A stretch of DNA of 64,000 bases from JARRNE01 sp963824085 (GTDB taxonomy: Bacteria > Pseudomonadota > Gammaproteobacteria > Chromatiales > Chromatiaceae). Where the stretch lies: NCBI GenBank assembly GCA_963824085.1, contig CAWGNT010000010.1, positions 1 to 64,000 of the forward strand, in the 5' to 3' direction. The notes beneath the pieces are model-generated. The model did no database searches and had not been told where the DNA came from. It saw nothing but the letters and a program-made list of their open reading frames with translations. This document shows, piece by piece, positions 26,933 to 35,552 of this stretch; within the stretch, counting starts at the first letter, position 1, and each line of letters starts with the position of its first letter. A program made the translations under genes and the position numbers.

Positions 26933-27349
26933 ATGTCTAAGGTGAGCATGTCCGCGGAGCTGCCCGTCGCTATTGACCAGGCGTGGCGGCTGATTGGTGG
27001 TTTCAATGCGCTGCCGGACTGGCATCCGGCCGTCCAGAAGAGCGATCTGCAGGAGGGCGGCCGCGTCCGCGAACTGCAATTGCCGGGCGGGGCAACCCTC
27101 GTCGAGCGCCTCCAGTCGTTCAGCGAGGAGGAGCACATGTATACCTATTCGATCGAGCAAGGACCGCTTCCCGTTGCGAACTACAAGGCAACAATCCGGG
27201 TGCGTCAGGAACCGGGAAAGCCAGGCTCCGTCGTTGAGTGGTCGAGTGAGTTTGTGCCGTCCGGCGCAGCCGAACCTGACGCCATCGCAGCGATTCAGGG
27301 CATCTATCAAGCCGGTTTTGACAACTTGAAGAAGATGTTCGGCGGCTGA
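26933..27349 (+). CDS. SRPBCC (START-like) family protein
   Basis: A 138-residue helix-grip protein of the polyketide cyclase/dehydrase-like group: SAELPVAIDQAWRLIGGFNA, LPDWHPAVQKSDLQEGGRVR, LVERLQSFSEEEHMYTYSIE, GSVVEWSSEFVPSG, and a C-terminal helix GIYQAGFDNLKKMFGG. Such proteins hold a hydrophobic ligand; the ligand is unknown. GGAGG lies eight bases before the ATG. Single gene followed by a strong hairpin. Confidence 0.9.
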   Translation: MSKVSMSAELPVAIDQAWRLIGGFNALPDWHPAVQKSDLQEGGRVRELQLPGGATLVERLQSFSEEEHMYTYSIEQGPLPVANYKATIRVRQEPGKPGSVVEWSSEFVPSGAAEPDAIAAIQGIYQAGFDNLKKMFGG

Positions 27350-27408
27350 GCTCTGCGGAGATAGGGCTGTTGCAGCGCAGGTGATTCGCATTGGCGATAT
27401 GGACTGCG

Positions 27409-27449
27409 CCGAGCCGCGGCAGGCAGGGAGTTGCCCGGCCGCGGCTCGG
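27409..27449. terminator. Long GC hairpin after the SRPBCC gene
   Basis: Twelve-base perfect arms CCGAGCCGCGGC (27409-27420) and GCCGCGGCTCGG (27438-27449) around a 17-base loop. There is no T-tract immediately after it, so it may act as a transcript-stabilising stem as well as a terminator. Confidence 0.6.
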
Positions 27450-27677
27450 ATCACCCCTTTCACGCCCGCCCGGCCGTCTCTGCCGGGTTTTCTTGTTACG
27501 TCTCCTTTGGTTGCAGCGTTCTGGAATTCCCCTCTACAGGGATGACGGTCAGAGGCGGACATACGATCGACCAATTGTCTGCGGCTAACACATAATGCCG
27601 AAACAGCGTCGAAACGCTACGTCCGCAGCCTTGTGGCGCACGCTGATGTCTTTCCAACCAAAGAGGAGGCGATATTC

Positions 27678-28961
27678 ATGTGCGTGATCCACCTTGGGGG
27701 TTGCCGCGCCGGCAAAGGTTCGCAAGGGTGGTGGGCGTTGGTGGTGCTGGCCGTCGTCGCGTTGCAAGGGTGCGGGACGCTGGAGCGCCGCGACGCGGTG
27801 CCGCCGGCGCTGACCGAACAGGCCGTCACGCCCGGCGCACCCAATTCCCGTTACTGGGTGGACCGCGACATCGATCCCATGGTCAGGGACGCCGTGCACG
27901 CGGTTCAACGCGAGAAAGCGGCACTCACCGCGGCCGGCAAGGCGGGGAAGGCCCTGCCGCCTGCCAATTTTCTCGCGATATCCGGGGGCGGGGATGCAGG
28001 GGCGTTCGGCGCCGGACTCCTGGTCGGATGGACCGCAAACGGGACGCGTCCGGAGTTCAAGGTGGTGACGGGGGTAAGCACCGGCGCACTGATTGCGCCA
28101 TTCGCTTACCTGGGGCCGCGCTATGACGATGTGCTGCGCCACGTTTACACCTCGATCGGACCTAAGGACGTCTACGAAACCCGTAGCATTCTGGCTGCGC
28201 TCACGAGCGATGGCATGGCGGACAACCGCCCGCTGTGGCGGCTCATCGCTCAATACGTCACCGCCGACTTCCTCGCCGAAATCGCGCGGGAGTACGAGAA
28301 GGGGCGCTTTCTGCTGATCGGCACCACCGACATCGATGCACGCCGACCGGTTGTCTGGAACATGGGCGCGATCGCCTCCAGCACGGACCCGCGGGCGCTC
28401 GCTCTGTTTCGCAACATCATGCTCGCCTCCGCAGCGATTCCCGGCGCCTTCTCGCCGGTAATGATCGATGTCGAGGTGAACGGCAAGCCTTACCAAGAGA
28501 TGCACGTGGATGGGGGCGCGATGGCGCAGGTGTTTCTCTATCCCCCGCGCCTGATGAATCGGGCACGCACCGCTGGCAAGCAGGTTGCCGTCCGCGAGCG
28601 GCATGCCTACATCATCCGCAATGCGATGCTCGGCCCCGAGTGGGCGAGCACCGAGCGGAAAACCATCAGCATCGTCGGCCGGGCGATAAACTCCCTGCTC
28701 CAGACCCAGGGCATCGGCGACCTTTATCGGATCTACGTCACGACGCAAAAGGACGGCGTGGACTTCAACCTCGCGTTCATCGGAGCCGACTTCACGTATC
28801 CGCACAAAGAGGAATTCGATACCGAATACATGCGCAAGCTCTTCGACTACGGCTACCAGCTCGGGGTGAAAGGCTACCCCTGGCATAAGACACCGCCTGG
28901 TTACACCCAAACTATCGGCGGAACAAACGCCCGCGGGGATGTGCCGAGAGGTAGCCGCTGA
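27678..28961 (+). CDS. Patatin-like phospholipase lipoprotein
   Basis: A 427-residue lipoprotein (signal WWALVVLAVVALQGC, modified Cys near residue 32) with a patatin lipase domain. The oxyanion-hole motif is AISGGGDAGAFGAGLLVGW, the nucleophile elbow is VTGVSTGALIAPFAY (G-V-S-T-G), and the catalytic Asp lies in HVDGGAMAQVFLYPP. This is a Ser-Asp dyad acyl hydrolase expected to act on phospholipids at the envelope. The ATG at 27678 has AGGAGG eight bases upstream and is preferred over a start at 27633. No chaperone or secretion partner is adjacent. Confidence 0.9.
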   Translation: MCVIHLGGCRAGKGSQGWWALVVLAVVALQGCGTLERRDAVPPALTEQAVTPGAPNSRYWVDRDIDPMVRDAVHAVQREKAALTAAGKAGKALPPANFLAISGGGDAGAFGAGLLVGWTANGTRPEFKVVTGVSTGALIAPFAYLGPRYDDVLRHVYTSIGPKDVYETRSILAALTSDGMADNRPLWRLIAQYVTADFLAEIAREYEKGRFLLIGTTDIDARRPVVWNMGAIASSTDPRALALFRNIMLASAAIPGAFSPVMIDVEVNGKPYQEMHVDGGAMAQVFLYPPRLMNRARTAGKQVAVRERHAYIIRNAMLGPEWASTERKTISIVGRAINSLLQTQGIGDLYRIYVTTQKDGVDFNLAFIGADFTYPHKEEFDTEYMRKLFDYGYQLGVKGYPWHKTPPGYTQTIGGTNARGDVPRGSR

Positions 28962-29306
28962 GAGGCCGGACTGAGTCCTGGAACCCGAGCCGGAATGGCG
29001 AGAACCCGGCTGACTCGCACGGGGCGACGCGGCGGGCGCAGGTCAAGTGACCAACTCCAAGGCGCGTCACCGAGTGGGCGCTTTCCGACCGTCTGCGGAC
29101 GAAAGCGCCCCTGTGCCGGGCGCCTGCTCTTGGCCGTTTTTGCCTGCTCGACGGAAACGAGGGGTAGGAGTCAAGGCTAATGGCAGCAGACACCTCACAT
29201 GGGACATTTAAGTGTGGACTCTGAATGACCGCAGCCCCTCAGGCCGCACAGACTCGTATCCAGGTTGCGGCGGAAGACCTCTAAATCGCCCGACCCTTCG
29301 GTTCGA
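28962..29306. other. Gene-free stretch
   Basis: I see no gene, RNA or repeat here. Confidence 0.4.
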
Positions 29307-29530
29307 TTAGTATTTCAGCGTCCAGATCAAGACTGCGGCGATCAGCGGGAGCGGCAGGAGCTGCCCGCCAGGGCCACCGCAACCGCCTTCGGGTAGATGA
29401 GGACGCGGCGGAAATAGGCCACCGTGAGCTCCAGGCCGACGACCAGCATCAGTAACCAGACGATCGCTGGCACCGCAATGTCCGCGATCGGGTTGACCGC
29501 GCTTAGGAACGATTCGGAAACAACTGAACC
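29307..29530 (-). pseudogene. Bile acid:sodium symporter-like N-terminal remnant
   Basis: The reverse strand encodes VNPIADIAVPAIVWLLMLVV, GLELTVAYFRRVLIYPKAVA and then, after a frame change near 29355, GQLLPLPLIAAVLIWTLKY followed by a stop. This is the start of a BASS-type transporter (two and a half helices); the rest is absent. The upstream end runs into a repeat at 29543. Confidence 0.55.
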
Positions 29531-29542
29531 ACTTCGTTCGGC

Positions 29543-29628
29543 GTAGGGTGCAATAGCGGAGCGTATTGCACCGACTGGGATCAACGGCGACCTGCGGCGC
29601 AATACGGCTGGGGCCTATTGCGCCCTAC
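29543..29628. repeat. GTAGGGTGCAATA-type intergenic repeat
   Basis: Begins GTAGGGTGCAATAGCGGAGC and ends with the complementary CCTATTGCGCCCTAC. Inside, GGTGCAATA pairs with TATTGCACC and GCGCAATA with TATTGCGC, so each half folds as a hairpin. This type of element is common between genes in proteobacteria. Confidence 0.7.
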
Positions 29629-29674
29629 CGTTAGGTGGTCAGAGAAAATGGTCAAGTTGTTCTTGAATCGTCAC

Positions 29675-31318
29675 TTACGGCTTGATGCTTCCCTCAACGG
29701 AGGGGGCGGAACCCATCGGGCGGACGATGCCGAGCTTCTTCATCCGCGAGCGCAGGGTATTGGGGTTGAGCGCAAGGATCTCGGCCGCGCCCCCGCTGCC
29801 GTTGATCTTCCAACCGCAGCCCTCGCACACGGCCTGGATGTAATCGCGTTCCACCTCCGCGAGGGGCCGTCGCGGCGCTGTCTCGAACTCCCAGGTGCCG
29901 ACCGGGGCAGCCCGATGATCCCCCGGCGTGCCTGGGAGTCCGTCGAGCTCCAGCTCCGTGCCCGCAGAGACGATCATCGAACGCTCGATGATGTTCCCCA
30001 GCTGTCGCACATTGCCGGGCCAGTCGTACGCCATGAGCGCCGCGATCGCGCGGTCGGGAACCCGTAGCACCGGCCGCCCCAGCTTGGGACGCAGCTTCTC
30101 GACGAAGTAGGCGACCAGGAGGGGAATGTCCTCCCGGCGCTCGCGCAGCGGCGGGAGCGTGATCGGGAAAACGCCGAGGCGGTAGAAGAGGTCGGCGCGG
30201 AAGGTGCCTTTCTCCACCGCCGCCGCCAGGTCGCGGTTGGTCGAGGCGATGACCCTGGCATTGGTGCGCATGCTCTTGGCGGAGCCCAGCCGCTCGAGCT
30301 CGCCGCTCTGGAGCACCCGCAACAGCTTCGCCTGCAGCTCCAGGGGCAGCTCACCGATCTCATCGAGCACAACGGTGCCCCCGTCGGCGAGCTCGAAGCG
30401 CCCGGGCCGACGCGCGAGGGCACCGGTAAAGGCGCCCTTCTCGTAGCCGAACAGCTCGCTCTCGATCAGGCTCGCCGGTAACGCGGCGCAGTTGACGCGC
30501 ACCAATGGGTGTTCGCCCCGCCGGCTGCGCTGGTGGACCGCAGTCGCAATCAGGTCCTTACCGGTGCCGGTCTCCCCGAGGAGGAGGACCGTGCTGTCGG
30601 TCTGCGCGACCTGCTCGACCCGCAGCATCACCCGCTGCAGCCGAGGGCTCTCCCCGACGATTTCCTCGAAGTCATGACAGTGCAGGACCTCCTCGCGCCA
30701 GACGGCGTTCTCCGCCTCCAGACGGGAGCGCAGCCTGAGGTTATCCGCGAGCGCCTGTTGCAGCGCCGTTTCCTTGTGTCGGCGCGATAAGGCGTTGGCG
30801 AAGATGTCCGCGATGAGCCGAAGCCTGCGTACCAGCCGCTCCGCCCAGGCGCGCTCTGCGCGCATCGCCCCGAAGGACAGCCAGCCGATCACCCGGCCCT
30901 CCGCGGACACGGGGAAGGCGGCTATGGACTTGAGGCCGATACGCTGCAGCGATGCCACGTCGGTGGCCGCTTCCAGCGGAAGGTCCGTGATCCGCTCCAG
31001 GATGGCCGGCATACCCGCGCGCGTTCGCGCGACCAAGTAGGGAAAGTGGGACTCGTGCATCGGCGACGGCAAGGGAGCAAGTCCCTCCACCGCCCACGAG
31101 TGCGTGGGCATCATCTCGCCTTGCAAGTCGTCAAACCGCCCCAGCGTGCTGCGGTCGATGCCGAGGAACAGCACGATGCTGCGCAGAGCATCGACAATCT
31201 TCGCGTCGAGCGCCTCGGGCTCTACATTGACGAACGAGGCAGCCAGGCTGGTCAGCAGGTCCTCGAAGCCGGAGTCATCGTTGTTCGGCGATGTCGCCGT
31301 TCCGCGCGGAGCACGCAT
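29675..31318 (-). CDS. Sigma-54-dependent activator with GAF sensor domain
   Basis: A 547-residue bacterial enhancer-binding protein. Residues ~30-190 are a GAF-type sensor (IVLFLGIDRSTLGRFDDLQG, IGWLSFGAM). The AAA+ domain follows a linker: GESPRLQRVM, Walker A LLLGETGTGKDLIATAVHQR, the sigma-54 contact loop GYEKGAFTGALARRPGRFEL, Walker B GGTVVLDEIGELP and YDWPGNVRQLGNIIERSM. The C-terminal Fis-type helix-turn-helix ends AAEILALNPNTLRSRMKKLG. All motifs needed for sigma-54 activation are intact. It faces the STAS-like and sulfatase genes across a region with a palindrome and a -24/-12 promoter, so it probably controls them and perhaps itself. Confidence 0.94.
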   Translation of the reverse strand: MRAPRGTATSPNNDDSGFEDLLTSLAASFVNVEPEALDAKIVDALRSIVLFLGIDRSTLGRFDDLQGEMMPTHSWAVEGLAPLPSPMHESHFPYLVARTRAGMPAILERITDLPLEAATDVASLQRIGLKSIAAFPVSAEGRVIGWLSFGAMRAERAWAERLVRRLRLIADIFANALSRRHKETALQQALADNLRLRSRLEAENAVWREEVLHCHDFEEIVGESPRLQRVMLRVEQVAQTDSTVLLLGETGTGKDLIATAVHQRSRRGEHPLVRVNCAALPASLIESELFGYEKGAFTGALARRPGRFELADGGTVVLDEIGELPLELQAKLLRVLQSGELERLGSAKSMRTNARVIASTNRDLAAAVEKGTFRADLFYRLGVFPITLPPLRERREDIPLLVAYFVEKLRPKLGRPVLRVPDRAIAALMAYDWPGNVRQLGNIIERSMIVSAGTELELDGLPGTPGDHRAAPVGTWEFETAPRRPLAEVERDYIQAVCEGCGWKINGSGGAAEILALNPNTLRSRMKKLGIVRPMGSAPSVEGSIKP

Positions 31319-31343
31319 ACGCCCTCCCTTGCCTGTGATGCGG

Positions 31344-31376
31344 TATCGACATATCGCGAGAAACGATATTTCGATA
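31344..31376. promoter_or_regulatory. Long palindrome in the activator/STAS intergenic region
   Basis: Arms TATCGACATATCG (31344-31356) and CGATATTTCGATA (31364-31376) are complementary at 12 of 13 positions around a 7-base spacer. It sits 26 bp from the start codon of the sigma-54 activator and about 120 bp upstream of the -24 element at 31497, the usual distance for an enhancer-binding site. Confidence 0.75.
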
Positions 31377-31496
31377 GGAACTTTATGTCATTTCGTTATT
31401 AGCGCCAAGTAGTGCCGACAGCAAGCGGCCGCGGTGCGGTCAAGAAACGATTGAGAAACAGCGCGTTGCTTCGCGACCGCTAGGTCGACAGAGTCG

Positions 31497-31511
31497 TGGC
31501 ACGGTATTTGG
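31497..31511 (+). promoter_or_regulatory. Sigma-54 (-24/-12) promoter
   Basis: TGGCACGGTATTTGG: the -24 GG and -12 dinucleotide are separated by exactly ten bases; the second is GG instead of the usual GC. Transcription would start near 31522, right at the ATG of the next gene, so the transcript would be nearly leaderless unless translation begins at an internal codon. Confidence 0.65.
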
Positions 31512-31522
31512 ACTAACGCTCC

Positions 31523-31786
31523 ATGACCTTTCGCATCACCAGCACAGCGGTTGACGGCGGCACGCTCCTGCGCATCGAAGGGCGGCTCACGCGGGACGGC
31601 GTGGCGGAGCTGGTACGTGCCTGTGAAGGGGCGGCAAGGCCGCTCACGATCGATCTGTCCGAGTTACGGCTTGCCGACGAGGCGGCGGTGGCGGCCCTGG
31701 CTGGCCTCGAGAAATCGGGGGCGACGCTCGTCGGTGCCTCGCAGTACCTGGAGCTGCGTCTGAAGCCGTGGCGGCAACGCGCGTGA
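31523..31786 (+). CDS. Small STAS-domain-like protein
   Basis: An 87-residue protein: LLRIEGRLTRDGVAELVRAC, RPLTIDLSELRLADEAAVAA, LAGLEKSGATLVGASQYLEL. The alternating strands and helices, with LTIDLSELRLADEAAVAAL, resemble a short STAS (anti-sigma-antagonist type) fold, although the phosphorylatable Ser of the classical motif is replaced by Glu/Ala. It lies between a sigma-54 promoter and an arylsulfatase gene, probably co-transcribed. No ribosome-binding site is obvious at the first ATG. Confidence 0.65.
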   Translation: MTFRITSTAVDGGTLLRIEGRLTRDGVAELVRACEGAARPLTIDLSELRLADEAAVAALAGLEKSGATLVGASQYLELRLKPWRQRA

Positions 31787-31931
31787 GCCTTGTCGGCGGG
31801 TCGGGGCCTCTGGTGTGTGTGAAGGGCGAATGTCCAGGGAGGGGCGCTTTCAGTGATCTGGGTTCTCGCATGGAATGCGCGGGGTCCGGTCAGTGGCTCG
31901 AACTATCTTCCAATATCGATGAGGAGCAGCG

Positions 31932-33530
31932 ATGGGACGAACGACATTGAACCTGGTAGCGGGGCTTTCCTCCCGCCTGTCCGCGACAGCACTCGCACTG
32001 GGGCTCGCGGTACCGGCCTTCGCAGCCGACAAGCCGAACATCCTCGTCCTCTGGGGCGATGACGTTGGCCAGTCGAACATCAGCACCTATACCCATGGGC
32101 TGGTGGGCTACAAGACGCCCAGCATCGACCGCATCGCCAATGAGGGCATGACCTTCACCGACTACTACGCCGAGCAGTCCTGCACCGCCGGTCGCGCCTC
32201 CTTCATCATGGGCCAGAGCGTCTTTCGGTCGGGACTCTCCAAGGTCGGCCTGCCCGGGGCCAAGGAGGGGATGAGCGAGAAGGACCCGACCATCGCTGGG
32301 ATGCTCAAGGACGTGGGCTATGCCACCGGCCAGTTCGGCAAGAACCACCTAGGTGATCGCGACGATCACCTGCCCACCAACCACGGCTTCGACGAGTTCT
32401 TCGGCAACCTCTACCACCTCAATGCCGAGGAGGAGCCGGAGAACATGGACTACCCCGGCGACCTGAAGCTCCCAAGCGGCAAGACCTTCCGCGAGCAGTT
32501 CGGCCCTCGCGGCGTGATCCACTCCTGGGCCATGCCCGACGGCACCCAGAAGATCGAGGACACGGGCCCGCTCACCAGGAAGCGCATGGAGACCGTCGAC
32601 GACGAGACCTCCGACCGGGCCATCGCCTTCATCAAGGAGCAGACCCAGGCCGGGAAGCCCTGGTTCGTGTGGTGGAACGGCACCCGCATGCACTTCCGCA
32701 CCCATGTGAAGCCTGAGCTTCGCGGCATCTCCGGGCAGGACGAGTACGCCGACGGCATGGTCGAGCACGACATGCACATCGGCAAGTTCCTCAAGGCGCT
32801 GGATGACCTCGGTATTGCGGACAACACCATCGTCTTCTACTCCACAGACAACGGCCCGCACATGAACACCTGGCCCGATGCCGGCTGGAACCCGTTCCGC
32901 GGCGAGAAGAACACCAACTGGGAGGGCGGCTGGAGGGTGCCTGCGATGGTGCGCTGGCCGGGCCACATCAAGCCCGGTCAGTGGAGCAACGAGATCGTCC
33001 ACCACATGGACTGGTTCCCGACCCTCCTGGCCGCGGCCGGCGACCCGAACGTGACCGCGGAGCTCAAGAAAGGTGTGCACAACGACGCCATGAAGCGCGA
33101 CTACAAGGTGCACCTGGACGGCTACAACATCCTGCCGCTGCTCTCCGGTGAGACCGACAAGAGCCCGCGCAAGGAGGTCTTCTACTTCTCCGACGACGGC
33201 GACCTGACGGCGCTGCGCTACGGGGATTGGAAGATTCTGTTCATGGAGCAGCCGGTGGCCGGCACCTTCCGGGTGTGGCAGCAGCCCTTCGTGCCGCTGC
33301 GCGTACCCTTCATCTTCAACCTGCGCCGCGACCCCTACGAGCGCGCCACGATCACCTCCAACTCCTACTACGAGTGGCTGCTCGACCGTGCCTATCTGCT
33401 GGTCCCGGCCCAGGCCTACGTGGCCAAGTTCCTGGAGACCTTCAAGGAGTTTCCGCCACGCCAGAAGGCGGCGAGCTTCAGTCTGGACAAGGTCCTGGAG
33501 AAGATGCAGACGCCGGGCGGGACGCAATAG
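31932..33530 (+). CDS. Periplasmic arylsulfatase
   Basis: A 532-residue sulfatase with a signal peptide (LSATALALGLAVPAFA, cut before ADKPN). The metal/substrate motif PNILVLWGDDVGQSN has the paired aspartates, and the catalytic signature is SCTAGRASF, with the Cys near residue 84 that must be converted to formylglycine. Other conserved parts are GKNHLGDRDDHLPTNHGFD, TDNGPHMNTWPDAGWNPFRG, EGGWRVPAMVRWPG and HHMDWFPTLLAAAG. A Cys-type sulfatase needs a formylglycine-generating enzyme, which is not in the window. It follows the STAS-like gene by 145 bp and is likely part of the sigma-54 regulon. A hairpin follows. Confidence 0.94.
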   Translation: MGRTTLNLVAGLSSRLSATALALGLAVPAFAADKPNILVLWGDDVGQSNISTYTHGLVGYKTPSIDRIANEGMTFTDYYAEQSCTAGRASFIMGQSVFRSGLSKVGLPGAKEGMSEKDPTIAGMLKDVGYATGQFGKNHLGDRDDHLPTNHGFDEFFGNLYHLNAEEEPENMDYPGDLKLPSGKTFREQFGPRGVIHSWAMPDGTQKIEDTGPLTRKRMETVDDETSDRAIAFIKEQTQAGKPWFVWWNGTRMHFRTHVKPELRGISGQDEYADGMVEHDMHIGKFLKALDDLGIADNTIVFYSTDNGPHMNTWPDAGWNPFRGEKNTNWEGGWRVPAMVRWPGHIKPGQWSNEIVHHMDWFPTLLAAAGDPNVTAELKKGVHNDAMKRDYKVHLDGYNILPLLSGETDKSPRKEVFYFSDDGDLTALRYGDWKILFMEQPVAGTFRVWQQPFVPLRVPFIFNLRRDPYERATITSNSYYEWLLDRAYLLVPAQAYVAKFLETFKEFPPRQKAASFSLDKVLEKMQTPGGTQ

Positions 33531-33553
33531 CAACGGCAACGGCACCGGAGCCG

Positions 33554-33588
33554 CGGCTAATCGGGATGCTCGAGCTCCCGATTAGCCG
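33554..33588. terminator. Perfect hairpin after the arylsulfatase gene
   Basis: Thirteen-base arms CGGCTAATCGGGA (33554-33566) and TCCCGATTAGCCG (33576-33588) with a nine-base loop, 23 bases past the stop codon. No U-tract follows. Confidence 0.6.
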
Positions 33589-34073
33589 AGACCCTCGGGC
33601 CGTGGGTAGAGCACGTTTCCGCGATGCCGCCAGCCGGCGTCAGGTAATGCGGTTTGCTCCGTATCGCCCCGCGGGAGGGGGACCGTACCCGAGCCGGGAG
33701 GGGTTCGCCGGCACCCCAGTCTCCCTCCGGTGAAGCCTCACTGCGATGCAGGGGAACTGCCCGATGCCCCTTGTTGCCGACGCCGCGCTGCGCGTCGGCG
33801 GAGCGGGCTCTCCTCCCGGCGCTTGCGAGCCGCGATTTTGAGGGAATGAATCCTAAGGTGCACCCGGGGGCGAGCGGCCTCCCCGGCGCGCACCTGGCGG
33901 GCACGGCGCAAGCGCGCTGCGCGTTTGCGGTGCTTGCCCGTCCTGCCGCTGCCGTCTGGACCATACCTTCGTTGGCGCCCGCCTCGCCAGCGCGGTGCGT
34001 CCTGAGGGCTTACTGCCGCAAGACCGTCTGGTCCGTCCAGACATCCACAAGCCCGTTGAGGAGAGATGCAACC
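33589..34073. other. Gene-free stretch
   Basis: No credible gene; GC-rich DNA with several short hairpins but no recognisable element. Confidence 0.4.
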
Positions 34074-34692
34074 ATGAAATGCTTGAAGCCACTGATCGTC
34101 TGTTTGGGATTCGCCGTCGCGCTGCCGGTGCTCGCCGCCGGGGAGGCGAGCGGGGAGTACTCGAGCCTGCGCCCGAAAGACCAGATGGAGGCACCGCCCG
34201 AGGTCCTGAGCGGGGCGCGGCTGGTGGAGGCGACGCTCACCGTCGAGGACATCGATCGGGCGAACCGCCTGGTCACCCTCGTTGGCCCCGCCGGCCGGGC
34301 TTTCACCGTCCACGCCGGTCGACCAGGTGAAGAACCTGGACCAGGTCAAGAAGGGGGATCAGGTCCTCGTCAAGTACTACCAATCGATGGCGGTCGACGT
34401 CGCCGCGCCCGGCACTGAGGGCGCCGCTCCCGCCGGGACGACCCGGCGGGTCACGGCCGAGCCCGGCATGACACCGGCGGGTGCGGTGGGCCGCCAGATG
34501 CACAAGACGGTCAAGGTCCTCTCGGTCGACCCCTACAAGAAGGCCATCTCCTTTCGCGACGCCGATGGCCGCTGGCGCGAGGTGTCGATGGACCGCCCGG
34601 AGCTTGAGCACTACCTGAAAGAGATCAAGGACGGTGACACCGTCGAGGTGACCTACACCGAGGCCCTGGCCGTCTCCGTGGAGCCGCGTTGA
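34074..34692 (+). pseudogene. Secreted hypothetical protein, frameshifted
   Basis: From ATG 34074 (RBS GAGGAGAG) there is a clear signal peptide (LIVCLGFAVALPVLAAGEAS) and then EATLTVEDIDRANRLVTLVG, GPAGRAFTVHA. At about 34315 the sensible frame changes and continues as VDQVKNLDQVKKGDQVLVKY, then HKTVKVLSVDPYKKAISFRD and EIKDGDTVEVTYTEALAVSV. Together this would be a ~205-residue periplasmic protein with two repeats of a small beta-barrel-like motif (VTLVGPAGRAFTV / ISFRDADGRWREV, each followed by GDxVxVxY). One single-base indel separates the halves. The family is unknown to me. Confidence 0.6.
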
Positions 34693-34726
34693 GCGCGGAC
34701 GTGGCGGGCACGTCCTAAGCGCAGGA

Positions 34727-34758
34727 GAGCAGACTGCGGTCGTCGCCGCAGTCTGCTC
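34727..34758. terminator. Perfect hairpin
   Basis: Arms GAGCAGACTGCGG and CCGCAGTCTGCTC (13 bp each) with a six-base loop. Placed 35 bases after the secreted-protein remnant. No T-tract. Confidence 0.55.
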
Positions 34759-34773
34759 CCTGGGATCAGAGAC

Positions 34774-35060
34774 TGCCGCCAATACAGCGATGCGGACCTC
34801 TCGAAGCTCGACCAGACGCTGTTCAGTTTCGCCGCTTACAATGCCGGGCCGGGCAATGTCGCCAGGGCGCGCAGGCGCGCGGCAAAGCTCGGGCTCGACC
34901 CCAACGTCTGGCTCGACAACATGGAGATAGCCGCGGCCAAGTTGGTGAGCCGTGAGCCGGTCGTCTACGTGCGCAACATCTACAAGTACTTCGTGGCCTA
35001 CAAGCTGCTCACCGAGGGCAAGGTCGCAGCAGCGGCAGGAGGCTACGGTCCGCCGCCTGC
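34774..35060 (+). pseudogene. Lytic transglycosylase (MltF-like) C-terminal remnant
   Basis: An open frame without a start encodes the end of a goose-type/SLT transglycosylase: LDQTLFSFAAYNAGPGNVAR, then AKLGLDPNVWLDNMEIAAAK and VVYVRNIYKYFVAYKLLTEG. FAAYNAGPGNV is the signature of the catalytic domain's last part. The N-terminal two thirds, including the catalytic Glu region, are missing, and homology ends near 35040. Confidence 0.7.
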
Positions 35061-35552
35061 GTGGCGCTCGGCCTGCGCCGGACAGCGGTGTTTGGGCCGG
35101 GCTCGTCGACGGAACGATCGCGCTCTCGCCAGTGCACCGGGGAACGGCCAGCCAGCACTTTCCTCATTGCGAAGTCCCGCTAATGCAGTTCGTGTCCCTC
35201 GGCCTCCGTCGGGATGTTGCGGGCGGCCTTGGGTGACATCGCCAGTGGCTGGAATGGGTCGATGAGCGGACGATGACGCCCTGTAGAGTGCGGGTCCGCA
35301 AACCGAACAAAGCTTGCCGGTGGGATCAAGAGAGTTAGCCGTTTGACGCTACCGGGCTGCATCCGCGATCCTTCCAAGTGTGCTCAGACGTGCTTCCATT
35401 CCGGTGGGGCACCTCCAACGGCACGATTAGCTAGCGGTGTCGTGCCTGAAAGTTCCCTCAGGAAGCCTGCAAGGACGCCAATCGAACACCGCAATTACTC
35501 TCAGCAATGGCGGCTGAGCCCGTGCAGCCCGCCGGCACCTCGGAGAGATTGC

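Noticed and set aside
32349..33545. 398-codon minus-strand open frame
   Set aside because: Antisense to the arylsulfatase; composition typical of a shadow frame.
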